Assembly: GCA_944391495.1 (NCBI GenBank)
Contig: CALXTU010000001.1
Location: 433,981-497,980, forward strand
DNA length: 64,000 nt
Direction of reading: 5' to 3'
DNA from: an uncultured Alphaproteobacteria bacterium
GTDB taxonomy: Bacteria > Pseudomonadota > Alphaproteobacteria > RF32 > CAG-239
Positions 8,294 through 17,064 of this stretch are shown here, in pieces; position 1 is the first letter of the stretch, and each line of letters begins with the position of its first letter. The position numbers were made by a program, and so were the translations under genes. The notes beneath the pieces were generated by a model. The model was given only the letters and a program-made list of their open reading frames with translations, searched no databases and was not told where the DNA came from.

Positions 8294-9010
8294 ATGTGGA
8301 ATTTAAAAAAACATCAGCCGGACTATAATAAGGTATTTAAAGCGATTAAACGGCGGCTGGAAGTGACGCCGCAGTGGCCGAACGCCGATTTTATTTATCA
8401 TCAGTTGCGACACGATAAAGCTTTTCGGAAAGAGTTGTTTCGCAAAGCCATTCATTTGAGCTCATTGTGGATTCCGGCAGCGATTTATTTTATGCCGAAA
8501 ATCATACTTATTCCGATCCTTTTGATTATTTTGACGGGCAATGTCATTTTGGAATACGGAAATTTCAAAAAATATTCCTGGGCACGGAAATCTTTCGGCG
8601 TGTTGTTTTTCAGGACACTGCGCAACAAGGAAACGTCGCGGGAACATTTTCAATTTACCGGTGCAATTTATGTTTTGTTTTCATCATTGTTGTGCCTGTG
8701 CTTTTTTCCAAAAGAAATCGGGGCGATAGCGTTGACGGTCATGCTGATCTCGGACAGCGCGGCGGCTTTGGTCGGGCGTTCCGTCGGGCGGATTAAAATC
8801 TATAAAAACAAGACACTTGAGGGAACAATGGCGTTTTTTGTATCGGCCGTTATCATCAACCTGTTGTTCTGGACGGTTTATCCGTTCAGCTGGATAAGCG
8901 TTGCGGCATGTCTTACGGCAACATTGGTTGAGGTATTTGAAGATAAAATAGAGATTGACGACAATTTGTCGGTGCCGATATTTTTTGCGGCCGTTTTGGC
9001 CTGGGCCTAG
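8294..9010 (+). CDS. Sec59/VTE5/Dgk1-like CTP-dependent lipid kinase (putative)
   Basis: A 238-residue membrane protein with about six hydrophobic segments. The family signature of dolichol/phytol/CTP-diacylglycerol kinases is visible: RKAIHLSSLWIP near residue 52, LISDSAAALVGRSVGRIKI near 155-173 and KTLEGTMAFF near 177-186. Such enzymes phosphorylate polyprenols, phytol or diacylglycerol at the membrane. The substrate here is unknown. The N-terminal 45 residues are charged and cytosolic. It stands alone upstream of secY, where ribosomal protein genes would usually be found. Confidence 0.72.
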   Translation: MWNLKKHQPDYNKVFKAIKRRLEVTPQWPNADFIYHQLRHDKAFRKELFRKAIHLSSLWIPAAIYFMPKIILIPILLIILTGNVILEYGNFKKYSWARKSFGVLFFRTLRNKETSREHFQFTGAIYVLFSSLLCLCFFPKEIGAIALTVMLISDSAAALVGRSVGRIKIYKNKTLEGTMAFFVSAVIINLLFWTVYPFSWISVAACLTATLVEVFEDKIEIDDNLSVPIFFAAVLAWA

Positions 9011-9125
9011 AGGCTTTTTTCCGGTTTATCTTGAAAAGACGTGCGCGGGGAAAGGCGTATCTTTTGCCGGAAAGTGCGCATTGAAACATTTTGTTCCCAA
9101 ACTATTTAGGATAAGGATAAAACAG

Positions 9126-9153
9126 TTGCATTAAAAAATTTTTAGTGTATTAA
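9126..9153 (+). promoter_or_regulatory. Predicted sigma-70 promoter for secY
   Basis: TTGCAT (9126-9131), a 16-nt spacer and TATTAA (9148-9153), with an upstream TG (extended -10). The expected transcript start is near 9160, giving a leader of about 60 nt. Confidence 0.5.
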
Positions 9154-9166
9154 TAATCTAGATTTA

Positions 9167-9204
9167 AAGGGTTTGGTGATGAACCCTTGCTGTTTGTTTT
9201 TTAA
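9167..9204 (+). promoter_or_regulatory. Terminator-like hairpin in secY leader
   Basis: AAGGGTT (9167-9173) pairs with AACCCTT (9182-9188) around an 8-nt loop, and is followed by a T-rich run to about 9202, just before the secY ribosome binding site. It could be an attenuator of secY-adk expression or simply a leader hairpin; the stem is short. Confidence 0.4.
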
Positions 9205-9222
9205 ATATTCAAGGAAGTAGAA

Positions 9223-10572
9223 ATGGTTTCATTGGCAGAAAAAATGGCGGCGAATATTGATATGTCGGCCTTCAGCAAAGCAGATGAGTTAAAGAAAAGA
9301 CTGTGGTTTACCGTATTGGCGTTGATTGTATTCCGCGTCGGTACCTTTGTGCCGTTGCCCGGTATTGATCCGACGATTGTGGCGGAGCTGTTTGCCAGAA
9401 ACTCCGGTGGTCTTTTGGGGATGTTTAATATGTTTGCCGGCGGTGCGTTGGAACGTATGACCATTTTTGCTTTGAACATTATGCCTTATATCTCGGCCTC
9501 AATCATTGTGCAGCTCGGACAGTCAATTATTCCGTCATTGCAGTCACTGAAAAAAGAAGGCGAGGCCGGACACCGCAAAATCGTGCAGTATACCCGTTAT
9601 CTGACGGTTTTGATTACGATTATTCAGGGGTACGGTATTGCCGTCGGACTTGAGAGCATGAGCGGCGCGTCGGGAATGTCTGCCGTTTTGCTGCCGGGAG
9701 GATTGTTTAAGTTTACGACGATTGTTTCGCTGGTCGGCGGAACGATGTTTATTGTCTGGCTGGGTGAACAGATTACCGCCCGCGGTGTCGGCAACGGATC
9801 GTCTTTGATTATTACCGTCGGTATTATTGCCAATATTCCGTCGGCTTTGGCTCAGACGTTTGAATTGGGGCGTGTCGGCTCAATGTCGACGGGCGTTATT
9901 TTAATGCTGTTGGTTATGGCGTTGGCTCTGGTTTATCTGATTATCTTTGTTGAACGTGCCCAGCGCAAAATCATTATTCAGTATCCGAAGCGTCAGGCTA
10001 TGGGCAGAATGGGCTCCGCGGAAAGCTCGCATCTTCCGTTGAAGATTAACCCGACGGGTGTTATCCCGCCGATTTTTGCCAGCTCACTGCTGTTGTTGCC
10101 GATTACCGTCGCTAACTTAAGCGCCGAAAACGGACCGGCCTGGGTGCAGAATTTGTCGCAGATGCTGGGACACGGCCAGCCGCTTTATCTGGCGTTGTAT
10201 GCTTTTCTGATTGCCTTTTTTGCCTTTTTCTATACGGCAATCGTATTTAATCCGGAAGAAACGGCCGAAAATTTGAAAAAACACGGCGGTTTTGTCGCCG
10301 GAATTCGTCCGGGTAAAAATACGGCCGAATATTTGGACTATGTGATTACCCGGTTGACGGTTTTGGGCGCCGTTTATCTGGTTGGCTTGTGTATTTTGCC
10401 GGAAATCCTTATCAGTAAATTGTCGGTGCCGTTTATTCTGGGCGGTACGACGTTGTTAATCGTGGTTCAGGTTACGATGGATTTTGTCGGGCAAATTCAG
10501 TCGCATTTGCTGGCGTATCAATATGAGTCTTTGATTCGCAAAGCTTCTTTGGCCGGAAGAAAAAGGAAATAG
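9223..10572 (+). CDS. secY: Preprotein translocase subunit SecY
   Basis: The central channel of the SecYEG translocon. It is 449 aa with ten membrane helices. Recognisable parts are the N-terminal RLWFTVLALIVFRVGTFVPL, the plug region after LPGIDP, the loop QYTRYLTVLITIIQGYGIA, ANIPSALAQTF, and the cytosolic loop VERAQRKIIIQYPKRQ. The start follows AAGGAAG. adk follows 2 bp later. The gene has its own leader and promoter instead of lying behind rplO, which is unusual. Confidence 0.96.
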   Translation: MVSLAEKMAANIDMSAFSKADELKKRLWFTVLALIVFRVGTFVPLPGIDPTIVAELFARNSGGLLGMFNMFAGGALERMTIFALNIMPYISASIIVQLGQSIIPSLQSLKKEGEAGHRKIVQYTRYLTVLITIIQGYGIAVGLESMSGASGMSAVLLPGGLFKFTTIVSLVGGTMFIVWLGEQITARGVGNGSSLIITVGIIANIPSALAQTFELGRVGSMSTGVILMLLVMALALVYLIIFVERAQRKIIIQYPKRQAMGRMGSAESSHLPLKINPTGVIPPIFASSLLLLPITVANLSAENGPAWVQNLSQMLGHGQPLYLALYAFLIAFFAFFYTAIVFNPEETAENLKKHGGFVAGIRPGKNTAEYLDYVITRLTVLGAVYLVGLCILPEILISKLSVPFILGGTTLLIVVQVTMDFVGQIQSHLLAYQYESLIRKASLAGRKRK

Positions 10573-10574
10573 GT

Positions 10575-11246
10575 ATGAGCAATAACGGGAAAGGACTGCG
10601 AATTGTTCTGACCGGGGCTCCGGGGTGCGGCAAAGGGACGCAGGCCAGGCTTCTGAAACAGAGAATCGGCGTGCCTCACCTGTCTACCGGTGAAATGCTG
10701 CGAGCAGAGGCGCAGACAGGGTCGCAGCTCGGATCGGAAATCAAGGCGCTGATTGATAAAGGCAATCTGGTTCCCGATGAGATGATTATCACGATGCTCG
10801 GTAAGCGAATCGATGAGCCGGATTGTACCAACGGTTTTATTCTGGACGGCTTTCCCCGGACGCTGCCGCAGGCGGAAGCTTTGGATAAAATGCTCAAAGA
10901 AAAGGGTATTAAACTTGATGCGGTTATTGAAATCCAGGTTCCGGACGAAATTATCATGGAACGTATTTTGGGGCGATATGCCTGTATGAAATGCGGCCAG
11001 GGGTATCATGATAAATATCAGCAGCCGAAGGTTTACGGCGTGTGTGACAATTGCGGCGGAACGGAGTTTTACCGCCGAATCGACGACAACCGGGCAACGG
11101 TGCAGAACCGACTCGTCAATTATCGGGCGCTGACTTATCCGACAATTCCGTATTTTGAGAAGGAAGGTTTGCTTCGTTGTGTCGACGGAACCGGCTCGAT
11201 TGAGGCCGTTGCCAAGAAAATTGATGACTTGCTGGGGGTAGATTAG
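10575..11246 (+). CDS. adk: Adenylate kinase (zinc-finger lid form)
   Basis: Catalyses ATP + AMP to 2 ADP. The P-loop GAPGCGKGT is at residues 14-22, followed by an AMP-binding region (HLSTGEMLRAE) and DGFPRTLPQAE. It is the long form (223 aa). The lid carries CMKC and CDNC (about residues 136-160), a Cys4 zinc site typical of many non-enteric adenylate kinases, whereas E. coli has His/Ser/Asp/Thr there. It starts 2 bp after the secY stop, so translation is coupled. Confidence 0.96.
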   Translation: MSNNGKGLRIVLTGAPGCGKGTQARLLKQRIGVPHLSTGEMLRAEAQTGSQLGSEIKALIDKGNLVPDEMIITMLGKRIDEPDCTNGFILDGFPRTLPQAEALDKMLKEKGIKLDAVIEIQVPDEIIMERILGRYACMKCGQGYHDKYQQPKVYGVCDNCGGTEFYRRIDDNRATVQNRLVNYRALTYPTIPYFEKEGLLRCVDGTGSIEAVAKKIDDLLGVD

Positions 11247-11309
11247 ACGGGTTTTATTTTAAAATTTTGAAAAAAGTGTATTTTTTTGGAATTTTTGTTA
11301 AATCTTTGG

Positions 11310-11337
11310 TTGACACCAGCGAATTTTGTCATATAAT
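11310..11337 (+). promoter_or_regulatory. Strong sigma-70 promoter for rpsM-rpsK-rpoA
   Basis: Near-perfect consensus: TTGACA (11310-11315), 16-nt spacer, TATAAT (11332-11337). The transcript would begin near 11344, about 67 nt before the rpsM start. This separates the alpha-operon genes from secY-adk. Confidence 0.8.
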
Positions 11338-11410
11338 CCGGCTTAATTTTGAAAAGTGGTGATCAACTTTTTAAATTTTGTTTTTAATTTTCAATAGATG
11401 GAGAGTGAAT

Positions 11411-11779
11411 TTGGCTCGTATAGCTGGTGTAAATATTCCAACTGCCAAGAAAATCGGAGTCGCCCTGACTTATATCTATGGCATTGGTAGAAAAACTGCT
11501 CAGGACATTTGCAAGAAGTCCGGCGTTTCCGAAGATCGCCGTGTTCATGAATTGAGCGACGAAGAAGTTGCCAAAATTCGTGATGTCATCGACAACAACG
11601 TTGTTGTTGAAGGTGAATTGCGCCGCGAAGTCGGTGTTAATATCAAAAGACTGATGGATCTCGGCTGCTACAGAGGTCTGCGTCATCGTAAAGGTTTGCC
11701 CGTCAGAGGTCAGAGTACCAAACAGAATGCCAGAACCCGCAAAGGCAAACGCAAAACTGTCGCGAACAAAAAGAAATAA
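11411..11779 (+). CDS. rpsM: 30S ribosomal protein S13 (TTG start)
   Basis: S13 sits in the head of the 30S subunit and contacts the P-site tRNA and S19. The protein reads (M)ARIAGVNIP... with [19 protein letters not shown] at the C-terminus; 122 residues, the usual length. The start is TTG at 11411, 7 nt after GGAG; the frame upstream has no better in-frame ATG and would add 11 residues unlike S13 ([11 protein letters not shown]). An automated call at 11378 would be too long. It is first in the rpsM-rpsK-rpoA transcript. Confidence 0.95.
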   Translation: MARIAGVNIPTAKKIGVALTYIYGIGRKTAQDICKKSGVSEDRRVHELSDEEVAKIRDVIDNNVVVEGELRREVGVNIKRLMDLGCYRGLRHRKGLPVRGQSTKQNARTRKGKRKTVANKKK

Positions 11780-11792
11780 GGTGATTTGAGAG

Positions 11793-12185
11793 ATGGCAAA
11801 AGCAGTATCACAACGTGTTAAAAGAAAAGAGAAGAAAAATATTACGGCAGGCGTTGCCCATATTAATTCTACTTTTAATAATACCCGGGTAACCATTACA
11901 GATGCTCAAGGCAATACGGTTGCTTGGTCTACCGCAGGCGCTCAGGGTTTTAAGGGTTCAAGAAAATCAACTCCCTATGCCGCTCAGGTTGCCGCCGAAG
12001 AAGCCGGCAAGAAGGCTCAGGAGCACGGAATGAAGACTTTGGAAGTTGAAGTTAAAGGTCCGGGTTCGGGAAGAGAATCGGCTATCAGAGCATTGCAGGT
12101 TGTCGGTTTCACCATCACGACCATTCGTGATGTAACGCCCATTCCGCACAATGGTTGCAGACTGAGAAAAAGACGTCGCGTATAA
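11793..12185 (+). CDS. rpsK: 30S ribosomal protein S11
   Basis: S11 lies on the 30S platform next to the Shine-Dalgarno helix. It is 130 aa with a basic N-terminus, [34 protein letters not shown] and the C-terminal [18 protein letters not shown], where the Asn-Gly isomerisation site (HNGC) is conserved. It follows rpsM by 13 bp and is followed by a long hairpin before rpoA. Confidence 0.96.
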   Translation: MAKAVSQRVKRKEKKNITAGVAHINSTFNNTRVTITDAQGNTVAWSTAGAQGFKGSRKSTPYAAQVAAEEAGKKAQEHGMKTLEVEVKGPGSGRESAIRALQVVGFTITTIRDVTPIPHNGCRLRKRRRV

Positions 12186-12195
12186 TTTATTTTTA

Positions 12196-12233
12196 TTAAA
12201 GATTGCGGAGCGAAGGAGTTCCGCAATCTTTAA
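12196..12233. promoter_or_regulatory. 14-bp perfect hairpin between rpsK and rpoA
   Basis: TTAAAGATTGCGGA (12196-12209) and TCCGCAATCTTTAA (12220-12233) form a perfect 14-bp stem with a 10-nt loop. There is no long T run after it on the plus strand, so it is more likely an mRNA processing/stability element or weak attenuator inside the operon than a full terminator. Confidence 0.65.
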
Positions 12234-12279
12234 GTCAGTTTATCAATAGCATATGCAAAAACTTTTAGAGGGCATTCCA

Positions 12280-13290
12280 GTGATTCAGAAAAATTGGCAA
12301 GAACTTATTAAACCGACTAACTTGAATATCACGGCTTTGGAAGGAGCCAACAAAACCAAGATAGTCGTCGAACCTTTGGAAAGAGGTTTTGGTCTGACTT
12401 TGGGTAACGCGCTGCGCAGAGTTCTTTTGTCTTCATTGCAGGGCGGGGCCGTTACCAGTATTAAAATTGACGGAGTGTTGCATGAATTTTCGGTTATCCC
12501 CGGTGTAAGGGAAGACGTAACCGATATTGTTTTGAATATTAAATGTCTGGCTGTTGCCGTCCACGGTGAAGGTGCCAAGACCATGAGTCTGAAGGCAGAA
12601 GGGCCGTGTGTCGTTACCGCTGCCATGATTGAAACGGGGCATGATGTTGAAATTAAAAATCCCGATTTGGTTATTTGTAATCTGGACGCCGGCGCCAAAC
12701 TCAATATGGAACTGACGGTCGGAACCGGTAAAGGTTATGTTCCGGCGGCCATGAACAAAACGGCCGATACGCCGATCGGCGTTATTCCGGTTGATGCGAT
12801 TTATTCACCGGTCAGAAAGGTTTCGTATAAAGTTGAGAATACCCGTGTCGGGCAGGCAACGGACTATGACAAGTTAACTCTGGTTGTTGAAACAAACGGT
12901 GTCGTTACGCCGGAAGATGCTGTTGCGTATGCGGCAAGAATTTTACAGGATCAGCTGAAGCCGTTTATTAATTTTGATGAACCGGAAGCGGAAGCCGAAT
13001 CGGAAAAAGAAGAATTGCCGTTTAACCGCAATCTGCTGAAGAAAGTTGAAGAGCTTGAGTTGTCGGTTCGTTCGGCCAACTGTCTGAAAAACGACAATAT
13101 CGTTTATATCGGTGATTTGGTTCAGAAGACGGAAGCCGAAATGCTGCGGACACCGAACTTTGGTCGTAAGTCTTTGAATGAAATCAAGGAAGTATTGGCT
13201 AAAATGGGGATTCATCTCGGTATGGATACGCCGGGATGGCCGCCGGAGAATATTGAAGAATTGATTCGCCGCTGTGACGAACCGTTTTAG
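12280..13290 (+). CDS. rpoA: RNA polymerase subunit alpha (GTG start)
   Basis: The alpha subunit nucleates polymerase assembly. The N-terminal domain has [27 protein letters not shown]. The C-terminal DNA-binding domain has [20 protein letters not shown] and [22 protein letters not shown] choose GTG at 12280 (protein beginning [14 protein letters not shown], as in other alphaproteobacterial RpoA), 8 nt after GAGG; a longer frame from ATG 12253 lacks a ribosome binding site. The length is 336 aa. The gene that nearly always follows, rplQ, is absent; a terminator comes at once. Confidence 0.95.
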   Translation: MIQKNWQELIKPTNLNITALEGANKTKIVVEPLERGFGLTLGNALRRVLLSSLQGGAVTSIKIDGVLHEFSVIPGVREDVTDIVLNIKCLAVAVHGEGAKTMSLKAEGPCVVTAAMIETGHDVEIKNPDLVICNLDAGAKLNMELTVGTGKGYVPAAMNKTADTPIGVIPVDAIYSPVRKVSYKVENTRVGQATDYDKLTLVVETNGVVTPEDAVAYAARILQDQLKPFINFDEPEAEAESEKEELPFNRNLLKKVEELELSVRSANCLKNDNIVYIGDLVQKTEAEMLRTPNFGRKSLNEIKEVLAKMGIHLGMDTPGWPPENIEELIRRCDEPF

Positions 13291-13304
13291 AGTTTAGTAT
13301 CAGG

Positions 13305-13332
13305 CCGCCGGTTTTATCCGGCGGTTTTTTTT
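13305..13332 (+). terminator. Rho-independent terminator after rpoA
   Basis: CCGCCGG (13305-13311), loop TTTTAT, CCGGCGG (13318-13324), then eight T. It ends the rpsM-rpsK-rpoA unit directly, with no rplQ. Confidence 0.9.
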
Positions 13333-13404
13333 GTTATTTTAAAGTTGCAACATTGTGAAATTTTATGTATAAGCAAAGTCAAACTTTTATTAAAAATATT
13401 TATT

Positions 13405-14058
13405 ATGTTCACTTTCAAAATTATTAAAACACCCAAGAAAAATGCTTCTGTCGAAGCATGGTGTCAGTTTGCGGCAACAGCACCGAGAAAAATGGTTGTA
13501 AAAGTTTATCGTCAGTCGAGCAAATCCGCGGTCAACGGGCGAGTATTGCCTTTATTGGAAGAAAGAATCTTTTCTTTTGATAAAAGGTTTGCCATTTATA
13601 CAAAAGATGTTTTTGCCGACTGTATACAGGTTCCGGCCAGTATAAGCAATAGACAGATTAAAGAGCGCGTGGAAAAATGTCAGAAATTTCCGCTGCTGAT
13701 TGTGGAAAGATGTGGCGGTTTTCCATCCAGCGGCTGGTTTCGCGGTATAGCGATTACCAAAGATCTGATTTTGGCCGGTGTTATTGCGGAGGCAGATATG
13801 GCATTTAAGTATGCCGAACAAGTTGCCGAGATGAATGATTTCCGGCTTTTGACGGATAGTGATGTGGTATTCTTACAGAAACAGATGGCTGATCTTTCTC
13901 GTCTGTTTGATGCCGTCGGCTGTCCTGTGTTGCCGGGAGCCTATTGGCTTGAAGGGTATATCGGCGATGAAAAACTAGTCTGGAAAATGGGAGATTTTTC
14001 CAAATTCGGCAGTATGCCTTTGGCCGGCGGTCGGGCAAAACTGATTATCAAACTTTGA
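13405..14058 (+). CDS. Hypothetical protein, 217 aa
   Basis: I do not recognise the family. It is a soluble mixed alpha/beta protein; notable stretches are LLIVERCGGFPSSGWFRGIA and GDFSKFGSMPLAGGRAKLIIKL at the C-terminus. There is no signal peptide or membrane helix. The ATG at 13405 is preferred over a TTG 60 bp upstream; the ribosome binding site is weak in both cases. It is a single-gene unit between the rpoA terminator and its own terminator at 14071, occupying the position where rplQ would be expected, but it bears no resemblance to L17. Confidence 0.6.
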   Translation: MFTFKIIKTPKKNASVEAWCQFAATAPRKMVVKVYRQSSKSAVNGRVLPLLEERIFSFDKRFAIYTKDVFADCIQVPASISNRQIKERVEKCQKFPLLIVERCGGFPSSGWFRGIAITKDLILAGVIAEADMAFKYAEQVAEMNDFRLLTDSDVVFLQKQMADLSRLFDAVGCPVLPGAYWLEGYIGDEKLVWKMGDFSKFGSMPLAGGRAKLIIKL

Positions 14059-14070
14059 GGCATTATTGTT

Positions 14071-14113
14071 AAAAAGCTTTTGTCTTTTCTTATGAAAAGC
14101 AAAAGCTTTTTTT
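14071..14113 (+). terminator. Rho-independent terminator
   Basis: A long A/T-rich stem: AAAAAGCTTTTG (14071-14082) pairs with CAAAAGCTTTTT (14100-14111), with an inner CTTTTC/GAAAAG pairing, followed by a T run. Confidence 0.85.
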
Positions 14114-14206
14114 ATGGGTATAACCGGCAAAAAAAAGTGGTTGCAAAATTAAAAAATTGCTATGATTTCAGCAGTTTTAACAGGATATAACGAAGGAAAG
14201 ATCAAA

Positions 14207-17020
14207 GTGTCTGAGGAAAGTAATTTGGTTGAAAGCAGGCAGGATATTTCGCCGGTTGAAATTTCGGAGGAAATGCGCCGTTCGTATCTGGATTATGCAA
14301 TGAGCGTTATTGTCGCGCGCGCGTTGCCTGATGTCCGCGACGGTTTGAAACCGGTGCACCGCCGTATTATCTATTCGGCATATGAAAACGGGTATGATTA
14401 TAACCGGCCGTTCAGAAAATCGGCGCGTATCGTCGGTGATGTTTTAGGTAAATATCACCCGCACGGCGACAGTTCGGTTTATGAGGCGATGGTGCGTCTG
14501 GCACAGCCGTTTTCAATGCGAGTACCGCTGATTGACGGTCAAGGGAACTTCGGTTCGATGGACGGCGACAGTGCTGCGGCCATGCGTTATACCGAAGCGC
14601 GGCTGGCCAAAGTTGCTCATGCTTTGATTGACGATATTGATAAAAATACGGTCGACTTTATGCCGAACTATGACGAAAGTCTGCAGGAACCGACCGTTTT
14701 GCCGGCTCGTTATCCCAATCTTCTGGTTAACGGCGCCAACGGTATTGCCGTCGGGATGGCAACCAATATTCCGCCGCATAATCTGGGCGAGGTGATTGAT
14801 GCCTGCTGTGCGTATATTGATAATCCCGAAATTACGACCGAGGACTTGATTAAAATTGTTCCGGGTCCCGATTTCCCGACCGGCGGTTTGATCCTCGGCT
14901 ATTCCGGTGCCAAGTCGGCTTATCTGACCGGGCGCGGGTCAATCGTCATGCGAGCCAAGTGTACGATTGAAGAATTGCATAAAGACAAAGAGGCGATTAT
15001 TGTTCACGAGATTCCCTATCAGGTCAATAAAGCGGCAATGATACAGCGTATTGCCGAGTTGCTGAAAGAAAAGAAAATTGAGGGGATTTCGGAAATCCGC
15101 GATGAATCGGATCGTCACGGCGTGCGGGTGGTTATTGAAATCAAGCGTGATTTTCAGGCTGACGTGGTGTTGAATCAATTGTATAAATATACACCGCTGC
15201 AAACCAGTTTCGGCATGAATATGCTGGCGATTTATAACGGCCGGCCGATGATGCTGACGCTGAAGGATATTATTAAGGCGTTTATAGAGTTTCGTGAAGA
15301 AGTTATCCGCCGGCGGACGATTTTTGAACTGGATAAAGCCCGTGACCGGGCGCATACGTTGGTCGGGTTGGCAATTGCCGTCGAGAATATAGATCCGGTT
15401 ATTGAACTTATCCGGACATCGCCATCGCCGCAGGAAGCCAAAGACGCTTTGTTGGCCAAAGCCTGGCCGGCCGGTGATGTCGAGGCTTTGGTTAAGCTGA
15501 TTGACGAGCCCGACCGTAAGGTTGAAAACGGCACATACCGGTTATCGGAAACGCAGGCCCGGGCGATTTTGGACTTGAAATTGCAACGTCTGACCGGGTT
15601 GGAGCGAGACAAGATTCATGAAGAATTGGTCGGTCTGGGTGAAGAAATTAAGGAATGTCTGGCGATTTTGAGTTCGAGGGAAAAACTGTACGGTATTATG
15701 CGCGATGAGCTGGTTGAAATTAAGGACGAATATGCCAATCCGCGCCGTTCTAAGATTGAAGACATTGAATATGACACGGATATCGAGTCATTAATTCAGC
15801 GCGAAGAAATGGTTGTTACGGTGACCGAGGCCGGATATATCAAACGGGTACCGCTTAATGCCTATAAAGCGCAAAAACGCGGCGGCAAAGGGAAGTCCGG
15901 CATGGCAACCAAGGATGAGGATTTTGTTACCCGGTTGTTTGTGGCCAGTACGCATACGCCGGTGTTGTTCTTCTCATCTAAGGGCTTGGTTTATAAAATG
16001 AAGGTTTATAAACTGCCGCTGGGGTCGCCGACCTCTAAAGGCAAGCCGTTTATTAATCTGCTGCCGCTGGATAACGGCGAGACAATTACCACGATTATGA
16101 AATTGCCGGAAAATGAGGCCGAATGCAAAGATTTGTTTATTATGTTTGCAACCGCCTCTGGCAACGTTCGTCGTAATTCGCTGATGGATTTTGTCAATGT
16201 TCAATCCAACGGTAAGATTGCGATGAAACTTGATGACGGCGACAAGCTGATTAACGTGCGTATCTGCACGGAAGACGAAGATGTTTTGCTGGCGGCCAAG
16301 AGCGGTAAATGCATTCGTTTTCCGGTTACCGAAGTACGCGTGTTTGTCGGGCGTAATTCGACCGGTGTCCGCGGAATTAAACTCGGCGACGGTGATGAAG
16401 TTGTTTCGATGTCTGTTTTAAAACATTGTGATGCGACGGCAGACGAGCGGGAGGAATATCTCAGAGTTTCTTCGGCGTTGAAGCGTCTGCAGGCCGAACG
16501 CGGCAGTGATTGTGAACCGGCGTTTGCCGAATCAGGTGTTGAAACAAAAGTTTTGACAGCGGAAAAATTTGCTGCCATGAAAGAGGACGAACAGTTTATC
16601 CTGTCGGTTACGACAACCGGTTACGGCAAGCGCTCGTCGTCTTATGAATACCGGGTAACGGGGCGCGGCGGCCAGGGTATTGCCAATATGGAAATGTCGG
16701 CGCGCAATAAGGAAATTGTCAGCTCTTTCCCGATTGAGGACGATAATCAGATTATGATGGTTACCGATGCCGGCAAGCTTATCCGGATGCCGGTGGAAGA
16801 TATCCGGATTGCCGGGCGCAAAACTCAAGGCGTTATTTTGTTCCGGACGGCCGATAACGAAAAGGTTGTTTCGGTAACCAAACTGGAAGCCGATGACGAG
16901 GATGAAGAAGAGTTGGAGGCTGAGGAAGGATCTGAAGTTTTGGGCGAAAGCGTGCTGGAATTTGACGACACCGAACCGGCAGTGGAGGAGCCGGAAGTGA
17001 TGCCTGAAGATCAGGATTAA
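14207..17020 (+). CDS. gyrA: DNA gyrase subunit A (GTG start)
   Basis: The breakage-reunion subunit of gyrase. The catalytic Tyr is residue 128 in [10 protein letters not shown]. The quinolone region reads [17 protein letters not shown]: Ser at the E. coli 83 position (residue 89) and Glu at the 87 position (residue 93), a natural variant also seen in Gram-positive GyrA. The GyrA box QKRGGKG (about 556-562) distinguishes it from ParC. An acidic tail ([12 protein letters not shown]...) ends the protein. I choose GTG 14207, after AAGGAAAG, giving 937 aa; ATG 14162 lies on a possible -10 element (TATGAT, 14161) and lacks a binding site. Confidence 0.94.
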   Translation: MSEESNLVESRQDISPVEISEEMRRSYLDYAMSVIVARALPDVRDGLKPVHRRIIYSAYENGYDYNRPFRKSARIVGDVLGKYHPHGDSSVYEAMVRLAQPFSMRVPLIDGQGNFGSMDGDSAAAMRYTEARLAKVAHALIDDIDKNTVDFMPNYDESLQEPTVLPARYPNLLVNGANGIAVGMATNIPPHNLGEVIDACCAYIDNPEITTEDLIKIVPGPDFPTGGLILGYSGAKSAYLTGRGSIVMRAKCTIEELHKDKEAIIVHEIPYQVNKAAMIQRIAELLKEKKIEGISEIRDESDRHGVRVVIEIKRDFQADVVLNQLYKYTPLQTSFGMNMLAIYNGRPMMLTLKDIIKAFIEFREEVIRRRTIFELDKARDRAHTLVGLAIAVENIDPVIELIRTSPSPQEAKDALLAKAWPAGDVEALVKLIDEPDRKVENGTYRLSETQARAILDLKLQRLTGLERDKIHEELVGLGEEIKECLAILSSREKLYGIMRDELVEIKDEYANPRRSKIEDIEYDTDIESLIQREEMVVTVTEAGYIKRVPLNAYKAQKRGGKGKSGMATKDEDFVTRLFVASTHTPVLFFSSKGLVYKMKVYKLPLGSPTSKGKPFINLLPLDNGETITTIMKLPENEAECKDLFIMFATASGNVRRNSLMDFVNVQSNGKIAMKLDDGDKLINVRICTEDEDVLLAAKSGKCIRFPVTEVRVFVGRNSTGVRGIKLGDGDEVVSMSVLKHCDATADEREEYLRVSSALKRLQAERGSDCEPAFAESGVETKVLTAEKFAAMKEDEQFILSVTTTGYGKRSSSYEYRVTGRGGQGIANMEMSARNKEIVSSFPIEDDNQIMMVTDAGKLIRMPVEDIRIAGRKTQGVILFRTADNEKVVSVTKLEADDEDEEELEAEEGSEVLGESVLEFDDTEPAVEEPEVMPEDQD

Positions 17021-17031
17021 TTCCGCAATTA

Positions 17032-17064
17032 AAATCCCCCGTACTGATTACGGGGGATTTTTTA
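17032..17064. terminator. Bidirectional terminator gyrA / mnmA
   Basis: A perfect 12-bp stem AAATCCCCCGTA (17032-17043) / TACGGGGGATTT (17049-17060), 5-nt loop, followed by TTTT. It lies between the convergent gyrA and mnmA-like genes and serves gyrA best. Confidence 0.85.

Noticed and set aside
14162..14206. ATG 14162 as gyrA start
   Set aside because: It sits on a likely -10 element and has no ribosome binding site; GTG 14207 has AAGGAAAG at good spacing.
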